Shown: positions 25,940 through 34,720, numbered from the stretch's first letter. The stretch is DNA of 64,000 nt from Flavobacterium tructae (GCF_002217475.1 NZ_MUHH01000017.1:422991-486990), one strand, 5' to 3'. Made by a program: numbers and translations. Notes: generated by a model not told the origin, from the sequence alone.

Positions 25940-25981
25940 TTCGTAGATTCATTAGTTTTTATTTTTATTTCAAAATAACAT

Positions 25982-26019
25982 CGCTTAATTTCTCATATGT
26001 ATAATTAAGAAATTAAACG
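25982..26019. other. Intercistronic hairpin upstream of the histidine kinase
   Basis: An inverted repeat with 11 of 12 bases matching (25982-25993 with 26008-26019; the odd pair can be G-U in the minus-strand RNA) and a 14-nt loop. No T run follows on the minus strand, so it is not an obvious terminator. It sits in the 105-nt gap between the orphan gene and the kinase and could be a processing or attenuation site. Confidence 0.4.
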
Positions 26020-26044
26020 ATGTATTATGTCTTTTTTTAAGTAA

Positions 26045-26437
26045 TTAGTTTCCAACAGATGTTTCTGTACCTCTAGAGGTTTCAGGATCCAAATTTCTTA
26101 AGTAAGATGTAACAGACGTAATTTGGCTAATTCTGTCAGAAATATAATCGATTTCAACATACCAAACATCATAGGTGTCTGGTGTGCTTTCATCCCATGT
26201 ATAGTCAAAATAAACTTCGATATTAGTATCGTTTTCTATTAGTGTACGAACTGATGGGGCAGCTGAATCTTTAGAGTTGATGTAAACCGTAGCACATATT
26301 TTTAAGGTAAGGACTCCCTGATTTCTGTAAAGCTGTGCTGAAGCTAAAGGTGGAATTGGGAAAGTAAGATTGCTTTTGTCTGAAAAGACAAAATCTTGCT
26401 GATTAATTCTTGTGATTTGGGTAACGTTGAAGTTCAT
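26045..26437 (-). CDS. Orphan 130-residue protein of unknown function
   Basis: 130 residues with no signal peptide and no membrane helix. The composition is rich in T, S, N, D and Y, suggesting a beta-rich soluble protein (strands such as LTLKICATVYIN, IEVYFDYTWDE and VWYVEIDYISDRISQI), ending in a polar tail (NLDPETSRGTETSVGN). I recognise no family or catalytic motif. It precedes the histidine kinase by 105 nt in the same direction, with a hairpin between, and follows the pnp terminator. Codon use and base composition look like the neighbours. It is probably a real gene because the frame is long and isolated; function is unknown. Confidence 0.6.
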   Translation of the reverse strand: MNFNVTQITRINQQDFVFSDKSNLTFPIPPLASAQLYRNQGVLTLKICATVYINSKDSAAPSVRTLIENDTNIEVYFDYTWDESTPDTYDVWYVEIDYISDRISQITSVTSYLRNLDPETSRGTETSVGN

Positions 26438-26582
26438 AGTGGTGTTTTAAGGATTATTAATCTGTTTTTTTGGTGTGTTAAAGATATTTTATTTTCACAT
26501 ATAAATGTAAGGTTTGTCGTGTTTTTTTGTGATTTTTCTAGTAATCAAGGGAAATTTTAGTTAGAAAATGTCATAAAAACGA

Positions 26583-26616
26583 AAAACCCCAATTCAAATG
26601 CATGAATTGGGGTTTT
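26583..26616 (-). terminator. Bidirectional-looking terminator after pnp
   Basis: A perfect 14-bp stem (26583-26596 with 26603-26616) with a 6-nt loop and T runs on both sides, 34 nt past the pnp stop. Confidence 0.9.
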
Positions 26617-26649
26617 CTATGAATAAACCTTTAGTAAACTAAGATCTGA

Positions 26650-28785
26650 TTACTCTTTTTTCTCCTCACGTGGAGGTCTTTGTAAAAGCGCTTTTCTTGA
26701 CACTTTTTCTTTTTTAGTTTTTGGATCAACACCTAAGTATTTCACTTGAAATACGTCACCCATGTTTACAACATCAGTTACGTTTTCAGTGCGTTCCCAT
26801 GCTAATTCAGAAACGTGTAATAAAACTTCATTTCCTGGTGCAGCAGTATATTCTACCACAGCTCCAAAATCTAACATTTTAATTACTTTTACTTCGTAAG
26901 CTTCTCCCATTTGTGGTTTGAAAGTAATTGACTTAATTTTTGCCAATACCGCTTCAATTCCGGCAGGATCTGTACCCAAGATTTCAATTACACCTTGTTC
27001 GTCAACTTCGTTGATTACAATAGTAGTTCCCGTAGCTTTTTGTAATTCCTGAATTACTTTTCCACCAGGTCCGATTAATGCTCCAATAAAGTTTCCAGGA
27101 ATAGTTCTGGTAATGATTTTTGGGGCATGTGCTTTAACGTCAGCTCTTGGTGTAGCAATAGTTTCAGTTAATTTACCTAAGATATGTAAACGTCCATCAC
27201 GAGCCTGACTTAAAGCCTGCTCCATAATGTCGTAACGTAAACCGTCAATTTTGATATCCATTTGACAAGCAGTAATACCATCAGCAGTTCCGGTTACTTT
27301 AAAGTCCATGTCTCCTAAGTGATCTTCATCTCCTAAAATATCTGACAATACAGCAAATTTCTCACCATCAGTAATTAATCCCATAGCAATTCCGGAAACC
27401 GGTTTTACCATTTGAACTCCTGCATCCATTAAAGCCATTGTTCCCGCACAAACGGTTGCCATAGAAGAAGAACCGTTAGATTCTAATACTTCAGAAACAA
27501 CACGAATAGTGTAAGGACAATCTGCCGGAATCATGTTTTTCAAAGCTCTCTGAGCTAAGTTACCGTGACCAACTTCTCTTCTTGAAGTTCCTCTTAGAGG
27601 TTTTGCTTCACCAGTTGAGAAAGGAGGGAAGTTGTAGTGTAAATAGAATTTCTCCTCACCTTGTTCAGATGGAGAATCAATTTGGTTTGCTTCTCTTGAA
27701 GTTCCTAGAGTTACTGTAGCCAACGCCTGAGTTTCTCCACGTGTAAACAATGAAGATCCGTGAACTCTTGGTAAGTAATCAGTTTCACACCAGATTGGTC
27801 TGATATCTGTTGTTTTTCTTCCGTCTAAACGAACGCCTAGTTCTAAAACTACATTACGAACAGCTTCTTTGTTTGTTTTGTAAAAGTATTTAGAAACTAA
27901 ATCACCATCAGCAGCCAATTCTTCTTCAGTAAACAAAGCTTTTACTTCTTCTTTTACTTCAGCAAATGCAGCTCCTCTTTCGTGTTTAGCAGAACCAACT
28001 TTTGCAATAGCATAAATTTTATCGTATGCAGCAGCTTTTACTTTTTTGTAAATTTCTTCGTTTTCTTTCTCACCTTCGTAAGTACGAATTTCTTTTTTAC
28101 CAAAAGCTTCCTGTAAACGGTATTGTGCCTGAATTTGAACTTTAATAGCTTCGTGAGCGAATTTAATGGCTTCGATCATTTCGGCTTCTGAAATTTCTTT
28201 CATCTCACCTTCAACCATTGCCACAGAATCCATAGAAGCTCCAATCATCATGTCGATATCAGATTTTTCTAATTCTTCTCTGCTTGGGTTGATGACCAAT
28301 TTTCCGTCGATACGTGCAACACGTACTTCAGAAATTAAGTTATAAAAAGGGATATCTGAAACAGCTAACGCTGCAGATGCCGCTAAACCAGCTAAAGCGT
28401 CCGGCATAACCTCTTCGTCATGAGACATTAATTGAATCATAACCTGAGTTTCAGCATGGTAATCGTCTGGGAAAAGCGGACGTAAAACACGGTCAACTAA
28501 TCTCATTGTCAATACTTCGCTATCACTTGGACGAGCTTCTCTTTTAAAGAAACCACCTGGAAAACGACCTGCTGCTGCAAATTTTTCGCGATAATCTACC
28601 GTTAAAGGTAAAAAATCAACGCCCGGGTTTGAAGTGCGAGCTGAAACTGCTGTTGCAAGAATCATCGTGTCGCCCATTCTTACTACTACAGAACCGTCTG
28701 CTTGTTTTGCTAAACGTCCTGTCTCGATTGTGATGCTTCTGCCATCACCTAAATCGATTTTTTCTACAAATAATTGTGGAATCAT
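26650..28785 (-). CDS. pnp: Polyribonucleotide nucleotidyltransferase (PNPase)
   Basis: 711 residues from the ATG at 28785. A more upstream ATG at 28809 exists, but AAAGGAAA stands just before 28785 and the protein [13 protein letters not shown] matches the usual N-terminus. The order is two RNase PH domains with a helical linker, a KH domain ([21 protein letters not shown], about 560-615) and an S1 domain (about 625-700). It phosphorolytically degrades RNA from the 3' end. The neighbour rpsO upstream in the same direction is the classic bacterial pairing; a terminator lies between them. The C-terminal tail is short and basic. Confidence 0.97.
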   Translation of the reverse strand: MIPQLFVEKIDLGDGRSITIETGRLAKQADGSVVVRMGDTMILATAVSARTSNPGVDFLPLTVDYREKFAAAGRFPGGFFKREARPSDSEVLTMRLVDRVLRPLFPDDYHAETQVMIQLMSHDEEVMPDALAGLAASAALAVSDIPFYNLISEVRVARIDGKLVINPSREELEKSDIDMMIGASMDSVAMVEGEMKEISEAEMIEAIKFAHEAIKVQIQAQYRLQEAFGKKEIRTYEGEKENEEIYKKVKAAAYDKIYAIAKVGSAKHERGAAFAEVKEEVKALFTEEELAADGDLVSKYFYKTNKEAVRNVVLELGVRLDGRKTTDIRPIWCETDYLPRVHGSSLFTRGETQALATVTLGTSREANQIDSPSEQGEEKFYLHYNFPPFSTGEAKPLRGTSRREVGHGNLAQRALKNMIPADCPYTIRVVSEVLESNGSSSMATVCAGTMALMDAGVQMVKPVSGIAMGLITDGEKFAVLSDILGDEDHLGDMDFKVTGTADGITACQMDIKIDGLRYDIMEQALSQARDGRLHILGKLTETIATPRADVKAHAPKIITRTIPGNFIGALIGPGGKVIQELQKATGTTIVINEVDEQGVIEILGTDPAGIEAVLAKIKSITFKPQMGEAYEVKVIKMLDFGAVVEYTAAPGNEVLLHVSELAWERTENVTDVVNMGDVFQVKYLGVDPKTKKEKVSRKALLQRPPREEKKE

Positions 28786-28915
28786 AATTTTTCCTTTTTG
28801 ATTATACAATGGGTTTTAGTTGTGTTGTAGTTGTTGTTGTGTGTAGTTATTGTTCTAAAACCCAATGAAAAACCAAACTTTTTTTCTTATAAAATGCTTG
28901 TAATGTAAAAACAAA

Positions 28916-28938
28916 AAGAGGCACTCTCGCACCTCTTT
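28916..28938 (-). terminator. Rho-independent terminator after rpsO
   Basis: On the minus strand a stem of at least 7 bp (two G-T pairs) closes on a GAGA tetraloop and is followed by a T run. It lies in the gap between rpsO and pnp. Confidence 0.75.
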
Positions 28939-28948
28939 TCTATATTGA

Positions 28949-29215
28949 TTATTTTCTGATATTCAATACTTTGATAATCTCACGATATCTGTTGATCTCT
29001 TTCTTTTTCAAGTAGTCCAACAAAGCTCTTCTCTTACCTACTAATAGTACAAGTGAACGCTCAGTGTTGTAATCGTGACGATTTTTTTTCAAGTGTTCAG
29101 TTAAGTGTGAAATTCTGTAAGTGAACAATGCAATCTGACCTTCTGCGCTTCCAGTGTTTGTTGCACCACCGTGTTGTGCGAAAATCTCTTCTTTCTTTTC
29201 TTTAGTTAAATACAT
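28949..29215 (-). CDS. rpsO: 30S ribosomal protein S15
   Basis: 88 residues, the standard length. The central helix and loop motif TGSAEGQIALFTYRISHLTEHL and the C-terminal RRALLDYLKKKEINRYREII are the S15 signature. It binds 16S rRNA early in small-subunit assembly. It stands upstream of pnp as in many bacteria, with a terminator and a leader between. A -7 element lies 55 nt before the ATG, leaving a leader of nearly 50 nt in which regulation by S15 itself is possible but not visible. Confidence 0.97.
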   Translation of the reverse strand: MYLTKEKKEEIFAQHGGATNTGSAEGQIALFTYRISHLTEHLKKNRHDYNTERSLVLLVGKRRALLDYLKKKEINRYREIIKVLNIRK

Positions 29216-29270
29216 TCCAATATTGTTTAATGATTTTTATGTATGTCATACAACTTTTGTAAGACGGGTG

Positions 29271-29278
29271 CAAAATTA
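29271..29278 (-). promoter_or_regulatory. -7 element TAATTTTG of rpsO
   Basis: A perfect TAnnTTTG match 55 nt before the rpsO ATG. Confidence 0.5.
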
Positions 29279-29371
29279 GAACTTTTTTCCGAGAAAATAA
29301 ATTTTAATACTGAAAAAATTAAACATTTGGTATATATGTGCAATGTTTAACTTTTTGGAATATGATTTGGA

Positions 29372-29827
29372 TTAAAATAATTTAGCAACTTCCTGATTTA
29401 CGAATTCTAAAAATCGTTCGTCAGCTTCTGTAAACGGATCTATAACATGACTGTCGATATCAATCTGACCAATATTTACTCCATCAACAAATAACGGAAC
29501 AACAATTTCAGATTTAACCGTAAAGCTGCAGGCAATATAATTGTCCTGCGCCGCAACATCCGGCACTACAAAATTGGCATTACTTTCGGCTACCTGACCG
29601 CAGATTCCTTTCCCGAAAGGAATAACCGTGTGATCTGTTTCAGCTCCGACATACGGGCCTAAGTGTAAGGTTTTGTTCTCGTGATTAGCAAAATAAAAAC
29701 CAACCCAATTATAGTATTCGATATTCTCGTTTAATAACTGGCAGATTGCTAATAATTTTTCGTCTCTAACTAGTACGGTGTCAGAAACAATAGTGCTTAT
29801 TTTTGGTTGTAATTCTTGAAATGTCAT
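29372..29827 (-). CDS. msrC: GAF-domain free methionine-R-sulfoxide reductase (fRMsr)
   Basis: 151 residues making a single GAF domain. The sequence has FGKGICGQ (C76) and DNYIACSFTVKSEIVVPL (C100) followed by IGQIDIDS, the pattern of the enzymes that reduce free methionine-R-sulfoxide. C76 and C100 match the second cysteine and the catalytic cysteine of the family; the third, upstream cysteine (in ACIR of the E. coli protein) is absent here, as in some relatives. It repairs oxidised methionine in the cytoplasm. It is divergent from xrtF with a separate -7 element 17 nt before its ATG. Confidence 0.88.
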   Translation of the reverse strand: MTFQELQPKISTIVSDTVLVRDEKLLAICQLLNENIEYYNWVGFYFANHENKTLHLGPYVGAETDHTVIPFGKGICGQVAESNANFVVPDVAAQDNYIACSFTVKSEIVVPLFVDGVNIGQIDIDSHVIDPFTEADERFLEFVNQEVAKLF

Positions 29828-29844
29828 GATGTTAAGATTTTATA

Positions 29845-29852
29845 CAAAAGTA
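29845..29852 (-). promoter_or_regulatory. -7 element TACTTTTG of the methionine sulfoxide reductase gene
   Basis: A perfect TAnnTTTG match 17 nt before the ATG, in the short divergent spacer. Confidence 0.5.
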
Positions 29853-29877
29853 TTTAAAGCTAAACTCAAAAAATACA

Positions 29878-29885
29878 TAAATTTG
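29878..29885 (+). promoter_or_regulatory. -7 element TAAATTTG of the xrtF pair
   Basis: A perfect TAnnTTTG match 13 nt before the TTG start of the exosortase gene, back to back with the minus-strand promoter. Confidence 0.5.
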
Positions 29886-29898
29886 AAAAAAAATTTCG

Positions 29899-30435
29899 TT
29901 GAAAAAATATCTCATACAGTTTAAACCCTTCCTTATTTTTATAGGCACTTTTTTTGCTGCTTATATTGGACTCACCTTGTTATATAAGTTTTATCTAAAC
30001 GGTTTTGGACCAAATGAAATCGATGGAATAACCAACACTGTAGGGCGAAATGTCGAACAATTGATGCAGGGGTTTAATTGTGATATCAAGATTCATAAAA
30101 GCCTTACTGATTCCTGGATGGAGGTTTGGTACAATAAGCACTATTCCGTTCGGATTGTTGAAGGCTGTAATGCGGTAAGCGTTATGATTTTGTTTGTTGC
30201 TTTTGTACTTGCTTTTTCCGGAAAGTTCAGAGCCACTTTGTTGTTTATAGTGTTTGGAATCTTCTCTATTTATGTTTTAAATGTAGCGAGAATTGCAATA
30301 TTGGTTGTTTTATTGTTTCGTTTTCCGGAACAGGATCATTTCTTGCACGGAACTTTGTTTCCTTTGATTATTTATGGTTTCGTTTTTCTTTTGTGGATTA
30401 TATGGGTAAACAAATTTTCGAAGTATGCTAAGTAG
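29899..30435 (+). CDS. xrtF: Exosortase family protein XrtF
   Basis: 178 residues, starting at TTG 29899; the predicted N-terminus (KKYLIQFKPFLIFIGTFFAAY) begins directly with the first helix, so this start is reasonable. It is an integral membrane protein with the exosortase triad: cysteine in VEGCNAVSVM (near residue 90), arginine in NVARIAIL and histidine in DHFLHGTLFP. Exosortases are thought to cleave C-terminal sorting signals and pass proteins to the cell surface. The F type is restricted to Flavobacteria-like Bacteroidota. It overlaps its partner gene by 11 nt. No substrate with a recognisable sorting tail is encoded nearby. Confidence 0.9.
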   Translation: MKKYLIQFKPFLIFIGTFFAAYIGLTLLYKFYLNGFGPNEIDGITNTVGRNVEQLMQGFNCDIKIHKSLTDSWMEVWYNKHYSVRIVEGCNAVSVMILFVAFVLAFSGKFRATLLFIVFGIFSIYVLNVARIAILVVLLFRFPEQDHFLHGTLFPLIIYGFVFLLWIIWVNKFSKYAK

Positions 30436-30871
30436 AATCCTGGAACATAAGTCCAAATTAATAATAGCGGTTGCGATTGTATTGTGTTTTGCAGTTATCA
30501 GAGCTTTTGAAAATCAGCTGTTCTATGATCCGTTTTTGGATTATTTTGACGGTGATTTTAAAAATTTGCCTTTTCCCGAGGTGAAAACTTTTACTCTTTT
30601 TCTGAATTTGTTACTCCGTTATGTACTGAACACTATTTTGTCTTTGGCATTGATCTATGTTTTGTTTCAGGATCGGGATATGCTTCAGTTTAGTTTGTTG
30701 CTGTATGTGTTTTTTGCTGTGATACTTTTGGGGATGTTTTTTGTCGTTCTTGAATGTTTTGCAGAAGGAAACTGGCTTCTTTTTTATGTGCGAAGGTTCA
30801 TTATTCAGCCCATATTTGTGTTGTTATTTATTCCTGCATTTTATTATCAGCAGCAAAATTTAAAAAAATAA
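30425..30871 (+). CDS. Exosortase F system-associated membrane protein
   Basis: 148 residues with about four hydrophobic helices and the family signature FENQLFYDPFLDYF near residues 28-41. This matches the protein family that accompanies XrtF (the exosortase F-associated family). Its start overlaps the end of xrtF by 11 nt, so the two are translated together. Its role is unknown; its constant pairing suggests it supports or assembles with the exosortase in the membrane. Confidence 0.88.
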   Translation: MLSRILEHKSKLIIAVAIVLCFAVIRAFENQLFYDPFLDYFDGDFKNLPFPEVKTFTLFLNLLLRYVLNTILSLALIYVLFQDRDMLQFSLLLYVFFAVILLGMFFVVLECFAEGNWLLFYVRRFIIQPIFVLLFIPAFYYQQQNLKK

Positions 30872-30904
30872 TACTTTATTCAGTCTTTTCTGGAGTCTTT
30901 TAAA

Positions 30905-30912
30905 TAATTTTG
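30905..30912 (+). promoter_or_regulatory. -7 element TAATTTTG directly before the HYC_CC_PP gene
   Basis: A perfect TAnnTTTG match ending 4 nt before the ATG at 30917. If used, the mRNA would have almost no leader. Confidence 0.4.
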
Positions 30913-30916
30913 CAGT

Positions 30917-31312
30917 ATGAAACTAAAAAAGTGTACCGGATTATTTTTGGCCTTCCTATTATTGGTCTCCAATATTGGGTTTGCTTTTGATGTGCACTAT
31001 TGTGGCGGAGAGATTGCTTCGGTTTCATTGAATACAACAGCAGCAGCTCCGGAAAAGAATTGTTGCGGAACCTCTGAAAAAAAATCATCTTGCTGTAAAG
31101 ACAAAGTAGTTCATTTTGAAAAGAAATCAGATGATGCTACCTTAAAGTTTTTCTTCTTTCAGTTTGCCTTTCCTATGGCAGTTCAGGAATATCAGCCGAT
31201 TGCTTTCCTTGGAATTGTAAATTTCAAAAGCAATCAGGTTATTTCTTATTATTCGGATGCCAATGCACCTCCTTTATTTAAGTTGTATCACCAGTATATT
31301 TTTTATTCCTGA
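30917..31312 (+). CDS. HYC_CC_PP-type small secreted or membrane protein, probable metal role
   Basis: 131 residues with a signal peptide (hydrophobic 9-23). The HYC motif at 27-29, the paired cysteines C49/C50 and C59/C60, and the C-terminal APP (NAPPLFKL) match the Bacteroidota family named after these three motifs. Cysteine pairs and histidine suggest metal binding, probably copper, in the periplasm or at a membrane. It precedes a TonB-dependent receptor and an HMA-domain protein on the same strand, a frequent grouping, which supports the metal role; this remains inference. Confidence 0.8.
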   Translation: MKLKKCTGLFLAFLLLVSNIGFAFDVHYCGGEIASVSLNTTAAAPEKNCCGTSEKKSSCCKDKVVHFEKKSDDATLKFFFFQFAFPMAVQEYQPIAFLGIVNFKSNQVISYYSDANAPPLFKLYHQYIFYS

Positions 31313-31424
31313 TTTTAATGTTTAGATCCAGGCCTTTTTGGCTTGCGCTATGCTGTTTGTTTATTTCTCCTTTTGAAGAAATTCTATAGAAATAGCTTTC
31401 TATTTAACATTAAATCATTTTTTT

Positions 31425-33431
31425 ATGCAAAAAAGTATACTGCTTTTTGTGGTATTTTTGCTATCCGTGTCTGCGTTTTCGCAAGAAGATCTGCAGGAAG
31501 TAAAAATCACAAAAAAGCAAAAAGGAATAAAAAAATCCTATACGCTTACATCCAATACTACTGTTATTACCAGCAAGGAGTTATTAAAAGCAGCCTGCTG
31601 TAACCTGGCCGAGAGTTTCGAAACAAATCCTTCGATTGATGTGAATTTTTCGGATGCTTTAACCGGAACCAAACAAATTAAAATGCTTGGCTTAACAAGC
31701 CCTTATTTATTAATCACCGAAGAGAATCTTCCTTCTGTACGCGGAGCTTCACAAGCTTACGGATTATCGTTTACCCCGGGAACATGGATCGAAAGTGTTC
31801 AGATTACAAAAGGAGCAGGGAGTGTTATCAATGGCTATGAGAGCATTTCCGGACAGATTAATACGGAACTTTTAAAACCATTAAACGACATTCCGTTTTT
31901 CTTAAATGCTTATGGCTCTACAGATGCCCGTTTTGAGTTGAATGCCCATTTTAATAGAAAACTGTCGGATAAATGGGCGACAAGTTTGTTTGTTCATGGT
32001 AATGCGCGTGTAGCAAAGAACGATATGAACGACGACGGTTTTTTGGATAATCCGTTGGGAAAACAGATTAATGTCATGAATCGTTACCAATATTACAATC
32101 CTGATAGCGGTTTAGTAAGTTTTATCAATTTCAGGTATATGAATGATAAAAAACAGACCGGAGAACTTGATTTTGATAAGGATACAGATCGCGGAACAAA
32201 AAATCACTGGGGTTCAGAAATCAACACAGAACGTTTTGATGTTTCTACAAAAATTGGATATGTCTTTAAAGATATGCCGTATCAAAGTATCGGTTTTCAG
32301 AATGCTTTTAATACCCATAATCAAAACTCTTACTTTGGACTGAGTCTTTATGATATCAGACAAAATAGTTATTATTCAAATTTAATTTTCAATTCGATTA
32401 TTAACAATACAAAGCATAAGTTTTCTACGGGTTTAAATTTTGCCTACGATCAGTATCAGGAGTTTGTAAATGCAAATGATTACAGCCGAATTGATAATTC
32501 TGTTGGTGCATTTTTTGAGTATACTTATGACAATACCGATAATTTTAGTTTGATTTTAGGAGGCAGGGTAGACAATCACAATCGATTGGGGTTGTTTGTT
32601 ACGCCACGTTTACACATGCGATACAATCCCTGGAAGTTTGGAGTGCTTCGTGTTTCTGCCGGAAGAGGGAAACGTTCGGCTAATATCTTTGCCGAAAATC
32701 AACAGCTTTTTGCGAGTTCCAGAACGTTTTCAATTTTAGATCAAGGTGGAAAAATTTATGGATTGAATCCGGAAATCGCATGGAATTATGGAGTGAGTTT
32801 TTCTCAGAAATTCCGTGTTTTTAATAAAAATGCTGAAGTTGGATTTGATTTCTATCGTACCGATTTTCAAAATCAGGCCGTTGTGGATTTGATGCAGAGT
32901 CCGCAGAATGTTTTGTTTTATAATCTGAAAGGAAGTTCGTTTGCCAATAGCTTTCAGCTGGAATTTAATTTCGAATTTATCCATAACCTGAATTTAAGAA
33001 CAGCTTATAAGTATTACGACATTCAAACGGATTATCTGCGAGGAACTTTTCAGCGACCGTTACAGGCGAAGCATCGTTTTCTGGGGAATTTGGAATACGA
33101 AACTCAAGTAAATGATGGTAAGCAATGGAAATTTGATTATACATTTAACTGGTCCGGAAAACAACAATTGCCTTATACAGCATCAAATCCTATTGCGGAT
33201 CAATTTCCAAATTTTTCACCTTCGTATGCGGTGATGAATGCTCAGGTAACGCGAATTTTTTCTTCTGTTTTTGAAGTATATGTAGGAGGGGAGAATATCG
33301 GAAATTACAAACAGCAAAAAGCCATTTTGGGAGCTTCAGATCCATTTGGTCCTAATTTTGATGCGTCTGTTGCGTATGCTCCTATTTTTGGGCAGATGTA
33401 TTACGCGGGATTGCGTTTTAAGATAAAATAG
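31425..33431 (+). CDS. TonB-dependent receptor, probably for copper or another metal
   Basis: 668 residues. A signal peptide (1-19, ending AFSQ) leads to a plug domain (about 35-150) with a cysteine pair in LLKAACCNLAESF and the usual plug end (QITKGAGSVINGYESISGQIN), then an outer-membrane barrel. There is no STN or carboxypeptidase-like domain. The CC pair in the plug and the flanking HYC_CC_PP and HMA genes suggest a metal or metallophore substrate, probably copper. It lies between these two genes and is likely co-transcribed with them. The substrate is an inference from context. Confidence 0.88.
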   Translation: MQKSILLFVVFLLSVSAFSQEDLQEVKITKKQKGIKKSYTLTSNTTVITSKELLKAACCNLAESFETNPSIDVNFSDALTGTKQIKMLGLTSPYLLITEENLPSVRGASQAYGLSFTPGTWIESVQITKGAGSVINGYESISGQINTELLKPLNDIPFFLNAYGSTDARFELNAHFNRKLSDKWATSLFVHGNARVAKNDMNDDGFLDNPLGKQINVMNRYQYYNPDSGLVSFINFRYMNDKKQTGELDFDKDTDRGTKNHWGSEINTERFDVSTKIGYVFKDMPYQSIGFQNAFNTHNQNSYFGLSLYDIRQNSYYSNLIFNSIINNTKHKFSTGLNFAYDQYQEFVNANDYSRIDNSVGAFFEYTYDNTDNFSLILGGRVDNHNRLGLFVTPRLHMRYNPWKFGVLRVSAGRGKRSANIFAENQQLFASSRTFSILDQGGKIYGLNPEIAWNYGVSFSQKFRVFNKNAEVGFDFYRTDFQNQAVVDLMQSPQNVLFYNLKGSSFANSFQLEFNFEFIHNLNLRTAYKYYDIQTDYLRGTFQRPLQAKHRFLGNLEYETQVNDGKQWKFDYTFNWSGKQQLPYTASNPIADQFPNFSPSYAVMNAQVTRIFSSVFEVYVGGENIGNYKQQKAILGASDPFGPNFDASVAYAPIFGQMYYAGLRFKIK

Positions 33432-33446
33432 AGGTAAAAATCTGAG

Positions 33447-33540
33447 ATGTGAAATGTGAATTGTAAAATGTGAATTGTGGAAACACAAAAATTTTATGAA
33501 ATCATCTTACATCTCACATAAAACATTTCACACATAACAT
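33447..33540. repeat. 7-bp-phased palindromic spacer (ATGTGAA type)
   Basis: Five consecutive 7-bp units (33447-33481: ATGTGAA, ATGTGAA, TTGTAAA, ATGTGAA, TTGTGGA) face five inverted units (33506-33540: CTTACAT, CTCACAT, AAAACAT, TTCACAC, ATAACAT) across a 24-nt centre. All units stay in register. It fills the spacer between the metal-receptor gene and the HMA gene. Confidence 0.85.
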
Positions 33541-33568
33541 AAAAAAATAACATTAAATAATAAACAAG

Positions 33569-33910
33569 ATGAACAGAATAATTTTAATTGCACTGATAAC
33601 CTTTTTAGGATTCTCAGCTCAGGCTCAAACTAAAAAGAATAAAAATTTAAAGTATACAACTGAGGTAAACGGTACTTGTGAGCAATGCAAAAAACGTATT
33701 GAAAAAGCTGCTTTTAGTGTTCCGGGTGTAAAATCGGCGGTTTGGGATATTAACACGCATCAGCTTGCGGTGATTTTGAACGAAGAAAAATCATCTACGG
33801 CAGATTTAAATGCCGTTATAGCTAAGGTAGGACATGATACTAAAGAGGTTAAAGCTACGGATGCTGATTATGATAATCTACATTCCTGCTGCAAATATGT
33901 AAGAGAATAA
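33569..33910 (+). CDS. Secreted heavy-metal-associated (HMA) domain protein
   Basis: 113 residues with a signal peptide (about 1-20, ending AQAQ) and one HMA ferredoxin-like domain with the metal motif GTCEQC (C37, C40). A second cysteine pair, C107/C108 (HSCCKY), lies near the C-terminus. HMA domains carry copper or similar soft metals between partners; secretion places this one in the periplasm. It is downstream of the metal-type TonB receptor, separated by a palindromic spacer, and closes the group with a terminator. Confidence 0.88.
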   Translation: MNRIILIALITFLGFSAQAQTKKNKNLKYTTEVNGTCEQCKKRIEKAAFSVPGVKSAVWDINTHQLAVILNEEKSSTADLNAVIAKVGHDTKEVKATDADYDNLHSCCKYVRE

Positions 33911-33916
33911 AAAACA

Positions 33917-33944
33917 AAAGAGCCCGGGTTTGTATCCGGGCTTT
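33917..33944 (+). terminator. Rho-independent terminator after the HMA gene
   Basis: A G+C-rich stem (33920-33926 with 33935-33941, extended by A-T pairs) followed by a short T run. Confidence 0.8.
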
Positions 33945-34039
33945 TAATAGTTAATTTATCTTTAAAATATGGCTTTTAATTGTGGTTGAAGCAAATTATT
34001 GTTAATTTCACCACCTTATAAATATAACCAAGCGCATTT

Positions 34040-34720
34040 ATGAATAATTTTGATTGGACTCAATTAATCAACCCTGAATTTTATATAACATTAAGCATTG
34101 GAGGGGTTCAAATTGGTTTATTTATTGTTCTCTTTATAGTTTTTGCTGAAACAGGACTTTTTGCAGGATTTTTTCTCCCGGGAGACAGTTTACTTTTCTT
34201 AGCAGGTATCTACAGTCGTGACTTAATGCAGAATGTTGTTGATATACCAACAGATTTTCTTAATGTATTTATACTTTCGACTCTGGTTGCTATAATGGGA
34301 GTTTTAGGAAATATGACCGGATATTGGTTTGGTGCCAAAAGCGGTTATTATTTGTTTAAAAAAGAAGACTCTTTTTGGTTCAAGAAAAAATATTTATTGC
34401 AATCAAAAGACTTCTTTGAGAAATACGGTGGAAAAGCAATTATCTACGCACGTTTTCTTCCAATTTTCAGAACATTCGCGCCTATTGTGGCAGGAATAGT
34501 TTCGATGGATAAAAAGAAATTTATGTTCTTTAATGTTTTGAGTTCTTTCTTATGGTCGTTTATATTGATCTTCGCCGGACATTACCTGTATGGAGTGTTT
34601 TTGAAAGAAGGAATAGATTTAAAACATCACATCGAATACATCATTATTATAATTGTAATCATATCTACATTCCCTGTATTGATAAAACTCTTTAAAAAGA
34701 GACCAAGCGAAAAGATATAA
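34040..34720 (+). CDS. DedA-family membrane protein
   Basis: 226 residues with about five or six hydrophobic segments. DedA/VTT-fold marks are the re-entrant motif ETGLFAGFFLPGDSLL near residue 42 and ARFLPIFRTFAPIVAG with the conserved arginines in the middle. DedA proteins are inner-membrane proteins; some recycle undecaprenyl phosphate or other phospholipids and support membrane homeostasis. It stands alone with its own terminator, convergent to the rod-shape cluster. The specific lipid handled cannot be read from the sequence. Confidence 0.9.
   Translation: MNNFDWTQLINPEFYITLSIGGVQIGLFIVLFIVFAETGLFAGFFLPGDSLLFLAGIYSRDLMQNVVDIPTDFLNVFILSTLVAIMGVLGNMTGYWFGAKSGYYLFKKEDSFWFKKKYLLQSKDFFEKYGGKAIIYARFLPIFRTFAPIVAGIVSMDKKKFMFFNVLSSFLWSFILIFAGHYLYGVFLKEGIDLKHHIEYIIIIIVIISTFPVLIKLFKKRPSEKI

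Noticed and set aside
26650..28809. Upstream ATG at 28809 as the pnp start
   Set aside because: The ATG at 28785 has AAAGGAAA before it and gives the N-terminus typical of the enzyme.
28786..28948. Riboswitch or ribosomal-protein leader between rpsO and pnp
   Set aside because: Only the rpsO terminator and an unstructured GT-rich leader are visible; no known leader motif was recognised.
31343..31603. An 86-codon plus-strand frame before the metal receptor
   Set aside because: It overlaps the receptor gene start in another frame and lacks any recognisable feature; the receptor's signal peptide fixes the real frame.
30917..33910. Recent horizontal transfer of the copper-like set
   Set aside because: Base composition and codon use look like the neighbours, and no mobile gene, tRNA or boundary repeat is seen.
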